DNA from: an uncultured Flavobacteriales bacterium
GTDB taxonomy: Bacteria; Bacteroidota; Bacteroidia; Flavobacteriales; BACL11
Length of the DNA: 64,000 nt
NCBI GenBank assembly: GCA_905478765.1
Contig: CAJQJY010000006.1
Span: 1 to 64,000, forward strand
Direction of reading: 5' to 3'
Part shown: one piece after another, positions 1 through 9,683 of the stretch
How positions within the stretch are numbered: position 1 is the stretch's first letter
Layout: every line of letters starts with the position of its first letter
The notes under the pieces: model-generated
What the model saw: only the letters and a program-made list of their open reading frames with translations
What the model was told of the DNA's origin: nothing
The model's database searches: none
Position numbers and translations under genes: made by a program

Positions 1-46
1 TATTGAAAACAATGGAAATTGAATGAATCTAAATACATATTGTTCT

Positions 47-67
47 AGTCCCGTCCAGACCGCTCAG
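47..67. repeat. att core copy 1 (tRNA 3' end, probably tRNA-Asp)
   Basis: This short sequence matches the 3' strand of a T-arm plus the acceptor strand CCAGACC and discriminator G of a tRNA. It is the junction between element A and DNA further left. The core CCGTCCAGACCGC recurs near 9918 and 15759, each time followed by a terminator. A partner strand GGTCTGG with discriminator G fits tRNA-Asp of flavobacteria (recalled, not searched). Bases 1-46 do not form a tRNA body, so this is an att remnant, and the DNA to its left is probably the end of another element. Confidence 0.75.
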
Positions 68-88
68 TAAATATCAAATTTTAGCAAT

Positions 89-121
89 AACCCTGTAAAT
101 CAAGTGTTTACAGGGTTTTTT
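89..121 (+). terminator. Terminator following att copy 1
   Basis: An 11-bp stem (AACCCTGTAAA with TTTACAGGGTT, 7-base loop) is followed by a T tract. It lies 20-odd bases after the tRNA 3'-end sequence and would end transcripts coming from the tRNA side. Confidence 0.75.
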
Positions 122-162
122 GTTGCCTAAAACTCCCAATAAATACCATAAAATCACATATA

Positions 163-184
163 AAAGGTGCCTAAATAGGTGCAC
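163..184. repeat. Putative integrase arm site of element A, left end
   Basis: Two direct half-sites around AGGTGC spaced 14 bases apart (AAAGGTGCC and ATAGGTGCAC). A nearly identical 22-base sequence sits at 9836-9857 by the other end of element A, and an inverted GTGCACC lies at 203-209. A matched pair by both ends of one element is what arm-type integrase or excisionase sites look like. The role is inferred. Confidence 0.55.
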
Positions 185-324
185 TTTTTTAAGTATGGTT
201 TTGTGCACCGATTTGAGTATAAAGTCCTGAAAATGTTGATAATAGATCAGTATTTTCCTTGCATGTTTTAGTAAGTTTTTGTAAATTGTAAGCAATTAAT
301 AGGTTAACTTTAAATACACTCAAA

Positions 325-1557
325 ATGAAAAACACTTTCTCAATTTTATTCTACTTAAGAAAAAGTAAAAAAAAGACTAATGGAACTACTCCAATTTATG
401 TGCGCGTTACAGTAAATGGTAAGCGTTCTGATTTCTCAGCTAAAAGAAGTATCGATGCTTTTAAATGGAATAAATCTAAAGCAAGAGCAAAAGGCACAAA
501 TGAAATTACTAGAACCCTAAACACTTACTTAGATACGCTAAAGCAAAAGCTATATGATGCTCATCAACACCTTTTAAATAAAGGTAAGGTTGTTTCTGCA
601 AAAGCAATAACTAATCATTACTTGGGTAAATCAGAAGAAAAGAAAACAATTCTTGAAGTATTTAATCTCCATAATGATAACATTACCGCTCTTATAGGTA
701 GGGGTTATGTAAAATCTACTGTAACTAAATACAAAACAACGTATAAGCATTTAAAAGCATTTATCAAACATAAGTACAAATCTGATGATTTACACCTTAT
801 ACAGGTTTCTCTTGGTACTATCACAGCTTTTGATCACTTCCTTAAAACCATTCAAGGGGTTGGTGTGAATTGCACCAATAAATACCTCACACATTTTAAT
901 AAGGTGGTTAACCTTGCAGTGGATAATGATTGGTTAGATAAAAATCCTTGTCTTAATCATAAAATGAAGAATGAGACTGTAACTAAAGATTATCTTTCTG
1001 AGTTTGAGATACAATCACTTATTGATAAGGATATTCCCAATATGCGTTTGGCACAAGTTAGGGATATATTTGCCTTTTGTTGTTTTACTGGTTTAGCTTT
1101 TATAGATGTGAAAAATCTTACTCCAGGTGATGTAAAAATGGGTGTTGATAGAGAGCAATGGATATATACAAAAAGGAAAAAAACAGGAACTACAACCAAT
1201 ATTCCGCTATTTCCTCACGCACTTGTGTTAATTGATAAGTACAAGAACCATCCAGAAGCTGTTAATAGAGGCACTCTCTTGCCTGTTTTAAGTAATCAGA
1301 AGATGAATGCTTACCTTAAAGAAGTGGCTGTAATATGTGGTTTAGATAAGCATTTAACTATGCATTTAGCTCGCCATACATTCGCAACTTATCTTCTGAC
1401 TAAAAATGTACCAATAGAATCAGTTTCTAAACTGCTGGGGCACAAGTCATTAAAGACAACTCAGATTTATGCTAAAGTTATAGACTCTAAAGTAGCTGAT
1501 GATATAAGTGCTATTATTAGTAAAACCCCAATATTATCACTTCAAAAAGTGTCTTAA
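325..1557 (+). CDS. Tyrosine recombinase / integrase of element A
   Basis: A 410-residue site-specific recombinase, about the usual length for Bacteroidota phage/transposon integrases. It should catalyse integration and excision of element A at the adjacent att sites. Residues 1-90 resemble the arm DNA-binding domain, about 100-200 the SAM-like core-binding domain, and the rest the catalytic domain. Box II is visible as HLARHTF (H-x-x-R), followed by the LLGH motif and the tyrosine in TQIYAKV. The Arg I position reads FTGLAFIDV, so alanine stands where most family members have arginine; IntDOT-type Bacteroides recombinases are known to lack Arg I, so this need not be inactivating. It starts 260 bases inside the left att site and reads away from it. 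ATG start; no Shine-Dalgarno sequence is visible. Confidence 0.92.
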   Translation: MKNTFSILFYLRKSKKKTNGTTPIYVRVTVNGKRSDFSAKRSIDAFKWNKSKARAKGTNEITRTLNTYLDTLKQKLYDAHQHLLNKGKVVSAKAITNHYLGKSEEKKTILEVFNLHNDNITALIGRGYVKSTVTKYKTTYKHLKAFIKHKYKSDDLHLIQVSLGTITAFDHFLKTIQGVGVNCTNKYLTHFNKVVNLAVDNDWLDKNPCLNHKMKNETVTKDYLSEFEIQSLIDKDIPNMRLAQVRDIFAFCCFTGLAFIDVKNLTPGDVKMGVDREQWIYTKRKKTGTTTNIPLFPHALVLIDKYKNHPEAVNRGTLLPVLSNQKMNAYLKEVAVICGLDKHLTMHLARHTFATYLLTKNVPIESVSKLLGHKSLKTTQIYAKVIDSKVADDISAIISKTPILSLQKVS

Positions 1558-1708
1558 CTAAAACTATAAAAAATATTTTTATAATCTAAAAAAAATATGC
1601 CTAACTATTTTGTTAATAATGTGTTAACTACTTTTACATATAGTAATAATATCACTATAAAATGGCATTGATTATTACTTATATTTGGAGGAAAAGCAAA
1701 TAAAATAA

Positions 1709-1975
1709 ATGAATAAAAATGACTTAGTAACAGTTCAAGATCTTCAAGAATTAAAAGAAGAAATAATTAGTAAAATTGAACATATAACTAAAAATAAAAC
1801 TACTCAAAAAGAATGGCTCAGATCATTTGAAGTAATGGAAATGCTAGGCATATCTACAGGAACATTACAAAACCTTAGAATTAATAGGGATATTCCATTT
1901 ACTAAAATGGGAGGTACGCTCTATTATGAAAGAGCTGAAGTTGTAAAAGCACTTAATAAATGTAAAGCTGCATAA
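1709..1975 (+). CDS. Helix-turn-helix protein, excisionase-like
   Basis: An 88-residue protein. Residues 1-35 form a charged, probably coiled helix. Residues 37-88 (FEVMEMLGISTGTLQNLRIN, then PFTKMGGTLYYERAEVVKAL) are a winged MerR-type HTH of the kind called helix-turn-helix domain 17 or excisionase-like in Bacteroidota elements. It follows the integrase on the same strand, so it is the natural candidate for a recombination directionality factor or element repressor. A TATATTTG box at 1680-1687 could be its -7 element; this is inferred. Confidence 0.75.
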   Translation: MNKNDLVTVQDLQELKEEIISKIEHITKNKTTQKEWLRSFEVMEMLGISTGTLQNLRINRDIPFTKMGGTLYYERAEVVKALNKCKAA

Positions 1976-2493
1976 CTAATATTTCTATAGAACACATTAC
2001 CAGTGAAAGTCTGGGGTACCCTATCATGAAAATAAAATGATATGAAATAGGGCTACTACGTCTAATGATGTATACAATTCATACTATACATCACAACTGC
2101 AAATCATTGCAGTAAAAGACATGGCGTCTCTTGATTTTTTTCAAGTTCCTTTTGGGGTTCATAACACTATGTGGGGTGGGGATGGTGTTATGTAATACTC
2201 AAACAAATCCTATATCAACAAAACTTTGTTTTCTTCTCCACTGTTTAGGCTTTACCACAAAAAAATAGCAGTTATCTGAGTGTTAAAGAGCGTAAGGGTG
2301 ATCAGTCTGACATATATTTACCCTTATAATTGAATAAACCATATTGATTAGATTAAATAATATAGCACTTTATCACAAAAAATTATTTCTATTATTAGTG
2401 CTTGTATGGCCCTCCACAATCAAAGACCCCGGCTAGTTTTCAGAATTTAAGTCACTCCCCCACTTTTAGAAAAAAAATAAGTAGATTAGCAAA
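1976..2493. other. Hairpin-rich intergenic stretch, no gene seen
   Basis: No convincing reading frame over 518 bases. Several inverted repeats are visible: CCCTAT/ATAGGG (2019-2052), TGATGTATA/TATACATCA (2066-2093), ACTGCAA/TTGCAGT with a 4-base loop (2096-2113), CATAACAC/GTGTTATG (2160-2192) and TAAGGGT/ACCCTTA (2293-2326). The last four stems are perfect. This could be a structured RNA, a long leader of the following secreted-protein operon, or protein-binding sites. Only the repeats themselves are seen. Confidence 0.5.
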
Positions 2494-2982
2494 ATGAAAA
2501 AACTACTACTTATATTACTTTGCTTACCCTTTATTGGGTTTGGGCAAATCACCTCACCTTCAGTTATTTCTAGTTCTGGTAATTCCTACAATAATGGAGG
2601 AATAAATATGGATTATACTTTAGGAGAGATTGTAGTTGAGACTTTTCAACCCACTGTGACTCCTCTTCCTCTTACATATACTATCTTAACTCAAGGATTC
2701 CATCAAGGAATATTAAAAGTCACTACAAGCGTTGAGAATATTGATATTAAGACAAAAGTTTACCCAAATCCAACTACTAACTTTATAATTATTGAGTTAG
2801 AAAAAAATGTCAATGCCGATATATTGGTTTATGACATTAATGGAAAGTTAGTTCTTAAGGATAACTTAAATGATGAGAATCAAAAGCAATTAGACTTTAG
2901 CTTTTTAAATCAGGGAAATTACTTACTACATATAAACATAGCAGATAAGCAATCTGTTTATCAAATAAACAAAACAAAATAA
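2494..2982 (+). CDS. Small T9SS type A sorted protein (module copy 1)
   Basis: 162 residues. A signal peptide (about 1-18, ending FIGFGQ) is followed by a short domain (about 19-75) with the SPSVISSSG...[11 protein letters not shown]...LTQGFHQG pattern common in small Bacteroidota surface proteins. From about 85 there is a T9SS type A sorting tail, with [24 protein letters not shown] and [10 protein letters not shown]. It should be exported by Sec and then delivered to the surface by T9SS. It lies 1 base upstream of the collagen-like gene (TAA-G-ATG), so the two are almost certainly one transcript. The 6285-6773 gene encodes an identical protein and looks identical at the base level. A partner or anchor role for the fibre is inferred, since the fibre proteins lack such a tail. 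Confidence 0.85.
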   Translation: MKKLLLILLCLPFIGFGQITSPSVISSSGNSYNNGGINMDYTLGEIVVETFQPTVTPLPLTYTILTQGFHQGILKVTTSVENIDIKTKVYPNPTTNFIIIELEKNVNADILVYDINGKLVLKDNLNDENQKQLDFSFLNQGNYLLHINIADKQSVYQINKTK

Positions 2983-3400
2983 GATGAAAAAACTATTTAC
3001 ATTATTAGCAACTGTAACATTAAGTGTAATGTTATTTGCTCAAGCCCCACAATCATTTTCTTACCAGACGGTAATTAGAGATGCTAGTTGGCAAGTTCTA
3101 TCTAATCAGAATATAAGTTTAGAGATTTCAATTATTGAGGATGTAGCTAATGGTACAGCAATCTATACTGAATCTCATTCTGCAACCACTAATGAATTAG
3201 GTTTAGTTAATCTTTCTATTGGAGATGGAGGAGTAATGTCAGGATCTTGGAGTAATATAGATTGGGGAAACCATACTTACTTTATTGAAGTAGCTGTTGA
3301 TGTTACAGGAGGCACAAGTTATATTGTAATGGGTACTACTCAATTACGAAGTGTTCCTTATGCACTATATGCAGAAACCTCTGGATCAAGCACACCAGGT
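2494..3400 (+). repeat. Large direct repeat, copy 1 (partner 6285-7191)
   Basis: About 900 bases spanning the whole T9SS gene and the first 130 or so codons of the fibre gene recur at a constant offset of 3791 bases. The T9SS part reads as identical; the fibre part differs at only scattered positions and diverges fully once the Gly-X-Y region begins. This is a recent tandem duplication or one kept alike by gene conversion. Confidence 0.9.
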
Positions 3401-6247
3401 CCACAAGGTGCAACAGGAGCAACAGGCCCACAAGGTCCTATTGGATTAACAGGTCCTGCAGGTGCAAACGGAATAGATGGAGCTGATGGACAAGATGGTG
3501 CTGACGGCGCAACAGGTCCTATTGGATTAACAGGAGCAACAGGTCCTCAAGGTAATGATGGAGCTGATGGACAAGATGGTATAGACGGAGTTGATGGTGC
3601 AGTTGGTGCTCAGGGTCCTATTGGTCAAACAGGTCCCCAAGGAATACAGGGTCCTGCAGGTAATGATGGACAAGATGGTACTGACGGAACAGACGGAGTT
3701 GATGGTGCAGTTGGTGCTCAGGGTCCTATTGGATTAACAGGAGCTCAAGGAATACAGGGTCCTGCAGGTAATGATGGACAAGATGGTACTGACGGAACAG
3801 ACGGAGTTGATGGTGCAGTTGGTGCTCAGGGTCCTATTGGTCAAACAGGTCCCCAAGGAATACAGGGTCCTCCAGGTAATGATGGACAAGATGGTACTGA
3901 CGGAACAGACGGAGTTGATGGTGCAGTTGGTGCTCAGGGTCCTATTGGATTAACAGGTCCTCAAGGTATTCAAGGAATACAGGGACTTCCAGGAGATACA
4001 GGAGCAGTAGGACCTCAAGGTCCGATTGGATTAACAGGAGCTACAGGCCCTCAAGGAATACAAGGACTAACGGGTGCTACTGGAGCAACAGGTCCACAAG
4101 GATTAACTGGAGCAACAGGTCCTCAAGGTGCTACAGGTCCTCAAGGGTTAACTGGAGTTCAAGGTCCTCAAGGAGCAACAGGCGCACAAGGCCCTATTGG
4201 ATTAACAGGTCCTCAAGGAGCAGCTTCAACTGTGCCAGGTCCTCAAGGCCCTCAAGGATTAACAGGAGCTACAGGTCCTCAGGGAACACAAGGAATACAA
4301 GGTCCTGCTGGTATTGATGGTATAGATGGAGTTGATGGAGCAGTTGGTGCTACAGGTCCTCAAGGACCACAAGGAATACAAGGTCCTGCAGGTGTTGATG
4401 GACAAGACGGAGTAGACGCATTAGTTAATTACGATTCATTGGCTAATCTTATTAGTGTAGATTCTAGTTTTGCTGCTAGTGTTAGTGGTGGTATGGGTGG
4501 AGGGTGTGATTTTAAATATCCAGAAGGATTAGATGGAGATGCAATTACACACGAATTAAGTAATGGCAATAATTATACGGTTCCTGCGGGTAAGAAATTA
4601 TATATTCTAAATCATTTTGGTCCAGATGGCAAATTGATAATTGATAATATAACAATAAATCATGGAAGTAATGATAACGAAAAACATTCACTTGCAAATC
4701 CTATAATTGCTTCATCTGTACAGGTAATAACTACTACCGCTGCTAATGCGTCTGCTTTTAATGGTTTTCTAGTTGATGACATTACTGATATTCAGGGAAT
4801 TACACACGAATTAAGTAATGGCAATAATTATACGGTTCCTGCGGGCAAGAAATTATATATTCTAAATCATTATTCTCCAAATGGCAAATTGATAATTGAT
4901 AATATAACAATAAATTATGGAAGTAATTTTTACTTACTACATTCACTTGCAAATCCTATAATTGCTTCATCTGGACAGGTAATAACTACTACCGCTGCTA
5001 ATGCGTCTGCTTTCAACGGCTACTTAGTAGATGAGAATTACTTTGCAGATTGTGGAGGTGGAGGTTCATCAAGTTCAACATCAAGTCTTGATTCTGCAAT
5101 GGTTGCTAATATGATAGCTAATAGTGGAAGTGGTGGAAGCTGCATGATAAGCCCTTATCACCCTGAAGGATTAAGTGGTATAGAATATGTTAGTAATTGG
5201 GAACCATATACAGTTCCATCTGGCAAAACATTCTATATGCATACCGAACTTACTAATTTAGAAATTAATGGTGTTGATGATGTTGTTGATGGTGATCATT
5301 ATTTTCCTATTCCTATAAAAGAAAATTCTACTTTAGCTTGGAGTGGTGGTACAACTACTTTAACAGGCTATCTTGTAGATAAAGGTTATGAAGTAATAAA
5401 TTATTTAGGTGGAAGTACTAATTATACTGTTCCTAGTAATAGTTACTTGTATATATTAAATTTACAAAATAGCGGACTTACAGTAAATTCAAATTATATA
5501 CAAACTGGAAGTATGGGAGGTAATTATATTACACCACCATATATTTTACAGCCTTCAGATATTGTTTCTAGTGTTAATGGTTTTAATGGTTTGTTGATTC
5601 CAATAGATGATTGTAATTCTGGGGGTTCATCAAGTGCTAGTGCTGGATTAGATTCTGCTACTGTAGCAACAATGATTGCAAGTGCAGTAAGTAATTCTTC
5701 AGGATCTTCTGTGCCAACTGGTAGTATACAAGCATATTCAGGAACAACTGCACCAAATGGATGGCTACTATGCGATGGAAGTACAGTATCAAGAACTATA
5801 TATACCGATTTATATGCAATAATTGATACTTCTTTTGGCCTAGGAGATGGCAGTTATACTTTACAATGGGTTGATAGTAATAATGATGGTATAATGCAAC
5901 CAAATGAAATGATAAATATACCATCAACATTTAATCTTCCTGATTTAAGAGGGAGAACAATTATAGGCCTAGATAATATGGGAGGAATACCTGCAAATAT
6001 TGTTAGTGGAATAAATTCTTTAGGTGTGATTGGAGGATCAGAAACACATACTCTTACTATAGCTGAAATGCCAAATCATAATCATAGTTTCTATGCAGTT
6101 GGTAGTCAAGGTACTGGTAATCATAATGATGGAGGAACTAGTAACGCAATTGGAAATACTTTTATTACAACTAGCTCAGAAGGAGGAGATCAGCCTCACA
6201 ATAATATGCAACCATATCTTTCCCTAAACTATATAATTAAATATTAG
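2984..6247 (+). CDS. Secreted collagen-like fibre protein with tail-collar domain (module copy 1)
   Basis: 1087 residues. Signal peptide about 1-20 (MLFAQA). An N-terminal beta domain (about 21-130) ends in [14 protein letters not shown], the usual lead-in to Bacteroidota collagen-like proteins. Residues about 138-480 are Gly-X-Y triplets, including several 36-residue (108-base) tandem units. Then come about four copies of a beta domain with the signature YTVPxGKxLYI...GYLVD, separated by Gly/Ser linkers and [11 protein letters not shown]-type helices. Residues about 905-1087 match the phage tail collar fold ([41 protein letters not shown]). It has no T9SS tail. Expected structure: a trimeric stalk with a C-terminal head, acting outside the cell. 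The binding target is unknown. It is duplicated at 6775-9336 with a different head. Confidence 0.9.
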   Translation: MKKLFTLLATVTLSVMLFAQAPQSFSYQTVIRDASWQVLSNQNISLEISIIEDVANGTAIYTESHSATTNELGLVNLSIGDGGVMSGSWSNIDWGNHTYFIEVAVDVTGGTSYIVMGTTQLRSVPYALYAETSGSSTPGPQGATGATGPQGPIGLTGPAGANGIDGADGQDGADGATGPIGLTGATGPQGNDGADGQDGIDGVDGAVGAQGPIGQTGPQGIQGPAGNDGQDGTDGTDGVDGAVGAQGPIGLTGAQGIQGPAGNDGQDGTDGTDGVDGAVGAQGPIGQTGPQGIQGPPGNDGQDGTDGTDGVDGAVGAQGPIGLTGPQGIQGIQGLPGDTGAVGPQGPIGLTGATGPQGIQGLTGATGATGPQGLTGATGPQGATGPQGLTGVQGPQGATGAQGPIGLTGPQGAASTVPGPQGPQGLTGATGPQGTQGIQGPAGIDGIDGVDGAVGATGPQGPQGIQGPAGVDGQDGVDALVNYDSLANLISVDSSFAASVSGGMGGGCDFKYPEGLDGDAITHELSNGNNYTVPAGKKLYILNHFGPDGKLIIDNITINHGSNDNEKHSLANPIIASSVQVITTTAANASAFNGFLVDDITDIQGITHELSNGNNYTVPAGKKLYILNHYSPNGKLIIDNITINYGSNFYLLHSLANPIIASSGQVITTTAANASAFNGYLVDENYFADCGGGGSSSSTSSLDSAMVANMIANSGSGGSCMISPYHPEGLSGIEYVSNWEPYTVPSGKTFYMHTELTNLEINGVDDVVDGDHYFPIPIKENSTLAWSGGTTTLTGYLVDKGYEVINYLGGSTNYTVPSNSYLYILNLQNSGLTVNSNYIQTGSMGGNYITPPYILQPSDIVSSVNGFNGLLIPIDDCNSGGSSSASAGLDSATVATMIASAVSNSSGSSVPTGSIQAYSGTTAPNGWLLCDGSTVSRTIYTDLYAIIDTSFGLGDGSYTLQWVDSNNDGIMQPNEMINIPSTFNLPDLRGRTIIGLDNMGGIPANIVSGINSLGVIGGSETHTLTIAEMPNHNHSFYAVGSQGTGNHNDGGTSNAIGNTFITTSSEGGDQPHNNMQPYLSLNYIIKY
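3605..4036 (+). repeat. 108-base tandem repeats in the collagen region
   Basis: The unit starting GGTGCTCAGGGTCCTATTGG begins at 3605, 3713, 3821 and 3929, exactly 108 bases apart. It encodes 36 residues (12 Gly-X-Y triplets), so gain or loss of a unit would keep the frame. The last unit diverges after its first third. Confidence 0.9.
4543..5035 (+). repeat. Direct repeat of a beta-domain segment inside the fibre gene
   Basis: Bases 4543-4780 and 4798-5035 are about 90% alike, offset 255 bases. Each encodes one [19 protein letters not shown]...GFLVD / GYLVD domain. The differences cluster in one loop (NDNEK versus FYLL). Confidence 0.85.
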
Positions 6248-6251
6248 CTCT

Positions 6252-6275
6252 GACTTTAAAACAATAGATTAACAA
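6252..6275 (+). promoter_or_regulatory. Conserved leader before module copy 2
   Basis: A 24-base sequence beginning GACTTTAAAACAATAG lies 10 bases before the ATG at 6285 and recurs exactly at 9656-9679, before another signal-peptide start. A degenerate form precedes the ATG at 2494. It is probably the shared 5' leader of the modules. Confidence 0.55.
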
Positions 6276-6284
6276 TAAACTAAG

Positions 6285-6773
6285 ATGAAAAAACTACTAC
6301 TTATATTACTTTGCTTACCCTTTATTGGGTTTGGGCAAATCACCTCACCTTCAGTTATTTCTAGTTCTGGTAATTCCTACAATAATGGAGGAATAAATAT
6401 GGATTATACTTTAGGAGAGATTGTAGTTGAGACTTTTCAACCCACTGTGACTCCTCTTCCTCTTACATATACTATCTTAACTCAAGGATTCCATCAAGGA
6501 ATATTAAAAGTCACTACAAGCGTTGAGAATATTGATATTAAGACAAAAGTTTACCCAAATCCAACTACTAACTTTATAATTATTGAGTTAGAAAAAAATG
6601 TCAATGCCGATATATTGGTTTATGACATTAATGGAAAGTTAGTTCTTAAGGATAACTTAAATGATGAGAATCAAAAGCAATTAGACTTTAGCTTTTTAAA
6701 TCAGGGAAATTACTTACTACATATAAACATAGCAGATAAGCAATCTGTTTATCAAATAAACAAAACAAAATAA
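6285..6773 (+). CDS. Small T9SS type A sorted protein (module copy 2)
   Basis: This gene encodes the same 162 residues as the gene at 2494-2982 with no difference seen, while the partner fibre genes have diverged. It carries a signal peptide at 1-18 and a T9SS sorting tail from about residue 85. It follows the first fibre gene by 37 bases on the same strand and precedes the second fibre gene by 1 base (TAA-G-ATG). Identity of the small protein beside divergence of the fibre heads suggests that the small protein serves any fibre, or that gene conversion homogenises it. Both explanations are inferred. Confidence 0.85.
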   Translation: MKKLLLILLCLPFIGFGQITSPSVISSSGNSYNNGGINMDYTLGEIVVETFQPTVTPLPLTYTILTQGFHQGILKVTTSVENIDIKTKVYPNPTTNFIIIELEKNVNADILVYDINGKLVLKDNLNDENQKQLDFSFLNQGNYLLHINIADKQSVYQINKTK

Positions 6774-7191
6774 GATGAAAAAACTATTTACATTATTAGC
6801 AACTGTAACATTAAGTGTAATGTTATTTGCTCAAGCCCCACAATCATTTTCTTACCAGACGGTAATTAGAGATGCTAGTTGGCAAGTTCTATCCAATCAG
6901 AATATAAGTTTAGAGATTTCAATTATTGAGGATGTAGCTAATGGTACAGCAATCTATACTGAATCTCATTCTGCAACCACTAATGAATTAGGTTTAGTTA
7001 ATCTATCTATTGGACAAGGAGGAGTAATGTCAGGATCTTGGAGTAATATAGATTGGGGAAACCATACTTACTTTATTGAAGTAGCTGTTGATGTTACAGG
7101 AGGTACAAGTTATATTATAATGGGTACTACACAATTACGAAGTGTTCCTTATGCATTATATGCGGAGACTTCTGGTTCAAGCACACCAGGT
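6285..7191 (+). repeat. Large direct repeat, copy 2 (partner 2494-3400)
   Basis: Second copy of the duplicated block, offset 3791 bases from the first. Scattered substitutions appear only in the fibre part, for example SIGDGG in copy 1 against SIGQGG in copy 2. Confidence 0.9.
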
Positions 7192-9336
7192 CCACAAGGA
7201 TTACAAGGAATTCAAGGATTACCAGGAGATACAGGAGCAACAGGTCCTCAAGGTCCTATTGGATTAACAGGAGCTCAAGGATTACAAGGTATTCAGGGAT
7301 TACCAGGAGATACAGGAGCAACAGGTCCTCAGGGTCCTATTGGATTAACAGGAGCTCAAGGAATACAAGGTATTCAGGGATTACCAGGAGATACAGGAGC
7401 AACAGGTCCTCAAGGTCCTATTGGATTAACAGGTCCTCAAGGAATACAAGGTATTCAAGGGCTACCAGGAAACACAGGTATTCAAGGGCTACCAGGAAAC
7501 ACAGGTCCTCAAGGATTAACTGGAAATACAGGTCCTCAAGGATTAACTGGAAATACAGGTCCTCAAGGGTTGACTGGAGCTCAAGGTCCTCAAGGCGCAA
7601 CAGGTCCTCAAGGTCCTATTGGATTAACAGGTCCTCAAGGAGCAGCTTCAACTGTGCCAGGTCCTCCAGGAATACAGGGTCCTTCAGGTAATGACGGAGC
7701 AGATGGAACAAACGGTAATGACGGAACAGACGGCGTTGATGGTGCAGTTGGTGCAACAGGTCCTCAAGGACCACAAGGAATACAAGGAATACAAGGAATA
7801 CAAGGTCCTGCAGGTGTTGATGGACAAGACGGAGTAGACGCATTAGTTAATTACGATTCATTAGCTAATCTTATTAGTGTTGACTCTACTTTTATTACAA
7901 CAGTTGGAGGAGGAATGGGAGGTGGTGGTTGTAACTTTACCTTTCCTGAAGGAATTGGAGAAAGTATTACATGGGATTTATTTGGAAATGATTATACAGT
8001 CCCTAATGGCAAAAATTTATATATTACTAATATTTATGCAGAAACGGGTTATTATTTTGAGATTGATGGAAAACAAATATTTGATTATTCGACTCTAGGT
8101 TTAGCTTCAGGTGGAGTAGTTATGCTTCCATTATGTGTAAAATCGGGTCAGACAGTTAGCTACTATCACAATTCTTCATGGGTAACACCTGCGAAACTCC
8201 CTACTTTTCATGGTGTTTTAACTGATGCTGTTGTTGAGCCCATAACTTATAAATTTGATAATGCAGGTAGTGGTTTTGAAACTTACACTGTACCTTTAGG
8301 GAAGAAATTAGTTATAACTAATTTATGGATTTATGAGAGTTCTGAGATATTTACTATCGATGGGGTAATTATTGCTGAGGGATATTTTAATGCTTCTCTA
8401 GCTTCAGGTGGTAAGCAATTAGAAACACCATTAATTATAAATAGTGGTTCAGTTCTTTTATTAGAGGATAACTTAGCTGGATTCAATGGCTACTTAGTAG
8501 ATGAGAATTACTTTGCAGGCTGTGGTGGAGGTGGTTCTTCAAGTTCAACATCAAGTCTTGATTCAACTACAATTGCTAATATGATAGCAGCAGCTGGTGG
8601 AGGTGTTTCATTTGGGGATTTTATTTCAATTAATACTAATACTGAATCTCAAGCTATATCAGATGGATTTCTTTATGGTAAATTCCATTTAACAAACGTA
8701 AGTACTATAGATATTTTTTGCGATACTTTTAGTGGAAATACTTCATCAAGAGGATATTTCTCCTCAAATCCCTATGGAGGAAACTACCTAAGAGACGGGT
8801 CATTTAATATTCCTATTAAAAAGAATGAGTATTATTCATTTAATAATACTGGAAACTCAAGTATTTATGATGCTTATTTTGTTCCATTAGATAGTGATGT
8901 TGGTTCTAGTTCAAATTCAGGACCTACATTTATTGAGCCAATCTTAATTGTTAATAGTTTGTGTGACTCTAACAATAATTTAGTTGATAATATTTATATT
9001 AATATGGATTCTATATTTGGTCAACACGTATCTTCAGTAATAATTCATTCACAGTTTACAGCAAAAGGAAATTATCAAAATAATCAAAAAATAGATTTAG
9101 AAGTAAATTCTTGGAACAGTATTTTTGAAACACCAATATTCAGACTTTATAGTGAAGTAAATTACTCAGGAAATATTTCATATGACGATGAATTAACAAG
9201 AGTATCTAATCAAGTTATTATTCCTAATAGCAACTCAGGTATTATCACTTTAGTTATTTCAGGATATTCTAATACTAATGGCTCATCTGCATGTAGCTTA
9301 CCAGCTGGTGATATAAAAATTGTTGGATATTATTAA
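6775..9336 (+). CDS. Secreted collagen-like fibre protein (module copy 2)
   Basis: 853 residues. The signal peptide and N-terminal domain (1-135) are nearly identical to those of the 2984-6247 protein. The Gly-X-Y stalk (about 138-350) is shorter and built from different triplet blocks ([20 protein letters not shown] and similar). Two clear copies and one weaker copy of the YTVPxGKxLxI...GYLVD beta domain follow. The last 140 residues (from about 715) are an unrecognised beta-rich head in place of the tail collar domain. It has no T9SS tail. It forms a unit with the preceding small T9SS gene. Its role in adhesion or as a surface fibre is inferred from architecture only. Confidence 0.88.
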   Translation: MKKLFTLLATVTLSVMLFAQAPQSFSYQTVIRDASWQVLSNQNISLEISIIEDVANGTAIYTESHSATTNELGLVNLSIGQGGVMSGSWSNIDWGNHTYFIEVAVDVTGGTSYIIMGTTQLRSVPYALYAETSGSSTPGPQGLQGIQGLPGDTGATGPQGPIGLTGAQGLQGIQGLPGDTGATGPQGPIGLTGAQGIQGIQGLPGDTGATGPQGPIGLTGPQGIQGIQGLPGNTGIQGLPGNTGPQGLTGNTGPQGLTGNTGPQGLTGAQGPQGATGPQGPIGLTGPQGAASTVPGPPGIQGPSGNDGADGTNGNDGTDGVDGAVGATGPQGPQGIQGIQGIQGPAGVDGQDGVDALVNYDSLANLISVDSTFITTVGGGMGGGGCNFTFPEGIGESITWDLFGNDYTVPNGKNLYITNIYAETGYYFEIDGKQIFDYSTLGLASGGVVMLPLCVKSGQTVSYYHNSSWVTPAKLPTFHGVLTDAVVEPITYKFDNAGSGFETYTVPLGKKLVITNLWIYESSEIFTIDGVIIAEGYFNASLASGGKQLETPLIINSGSVLLLEDNLAGFNGYLVDENYFAGCGGGGSSSSTSSLDSTTIANMIAAAGGGVSFGDFISINTNTESQAISDGFLYGKFHLTNVSTIDIFCDTFSGNTSSRGYFSSNPYGGNYLRDGSFNIPIKKNEYYSFNNTGNSSIYDAYFVPLDSDVGSSSNSGPTFIEPILIVNSLCDSNNNLVDNIYINMDSIFGQHVSSVIIHSQFTAKGNYQNNQKIDLEVNSWNSIFETPIFRLYSEVNYSGNISYDDELTRVSNQVIIPNSNSGIITLVISGYSNTNGSSACSLPAGDIKIVGYY

Positions 9337-9344
9337 TAATTATA

Positions 9345-9410
9345 CTAGCTAATCCTAACCTTACTTGTATTAGTGTAGATGATGCAGCTTGGTCGACTTC
9401 TAATTGGGTA
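9345..9410 (+). pseudogene. Fragment of an LRR-type T9SS surface protein
   Basis: One frame reads LANPNLTCISVDDAAWSTSN followed by WV. This is the cysteine-containing motif that ends leucine-rich-repeat segments in many Bacteroidota surface proteins. It has no start, no repeats before it and no sorting tail after it. It lies directly after the second fibre gene, so it looks like a remnant of replaced cargo. Confidence 0.5.
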
Positions 9411-9505
9411 ATATCTAGCGTAATTTTTGACCCTCAAAGCTCTTTAGCGTACAATGTACTTAAAACAAAAAGGTATATTTTCTATTATATACTAAACGAT
9501 ATAAT

Positions 9506-9631
9506 ATGCCATTTAAGAAAGGAACAAGCGGAAACCCTATAGGTAGACATAAAGGTTCAGTAAGCACTACTACTAAGCTCATAAGAGAGCATATAAGCCA
9601 AGCAATTGACGGAAACAAGATAATGGAGTAG
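9506..9631 (+). pseudogene. Short ORF with DUF5681/terminase-small-like N terminus
   Basis: 41 codons from ATG to TAG, beginning MPFKKGTSGNPIGRHKGS. The KKGxSGNPxGRPKG pattern is the start of DUF5681 proteins, which are often found beside phage terminase genes. Only this start is present. A sequence with the same upstream block (TATTTTCTATTATAT) and the same first residues occurs in element B at 12494. Probably a truncated gene, though a small functional peptide is not excluded. Confidence 0.5.
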
Positions 9632-9655
9632 TGAATAATAATTCTTAAGTTTACA

Positions 9656-9679
9656 GACTTTAAAACAATAGATTAACAA
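9656..9679 (+). promoter_or_regulatory. Conserved leader before a third, truncated module
   Basis: Identical over 24 bases to 6252-6275 and placed 4 bases before the ATG at 9684, suggesting that a third secreted-protein module once followed. Confidence 0.5.
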
Positions 9680-9683
9680 ACAG

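Noticed and set aside
74-295. Minus-strand frame of 73 codons at the left end of element A
   Set aside because: It spans the terminator and the arm-site repeat; its composition is unlike protein and it has no family resemblance.
3397-4420. Regularly spaced repeats that could suggest a CRISPR array
   Set aside because: The repeats are in frame, encode Gly-X-Y triplets, and have no unique spacers; they are part of the collagen stalk.
7418-7843. Minus-strand frames rich in Leu, Glu and Asp inside the second fibre gene
   Set aside because: They are mirror frames of the Gly-X-Y repeat codons.
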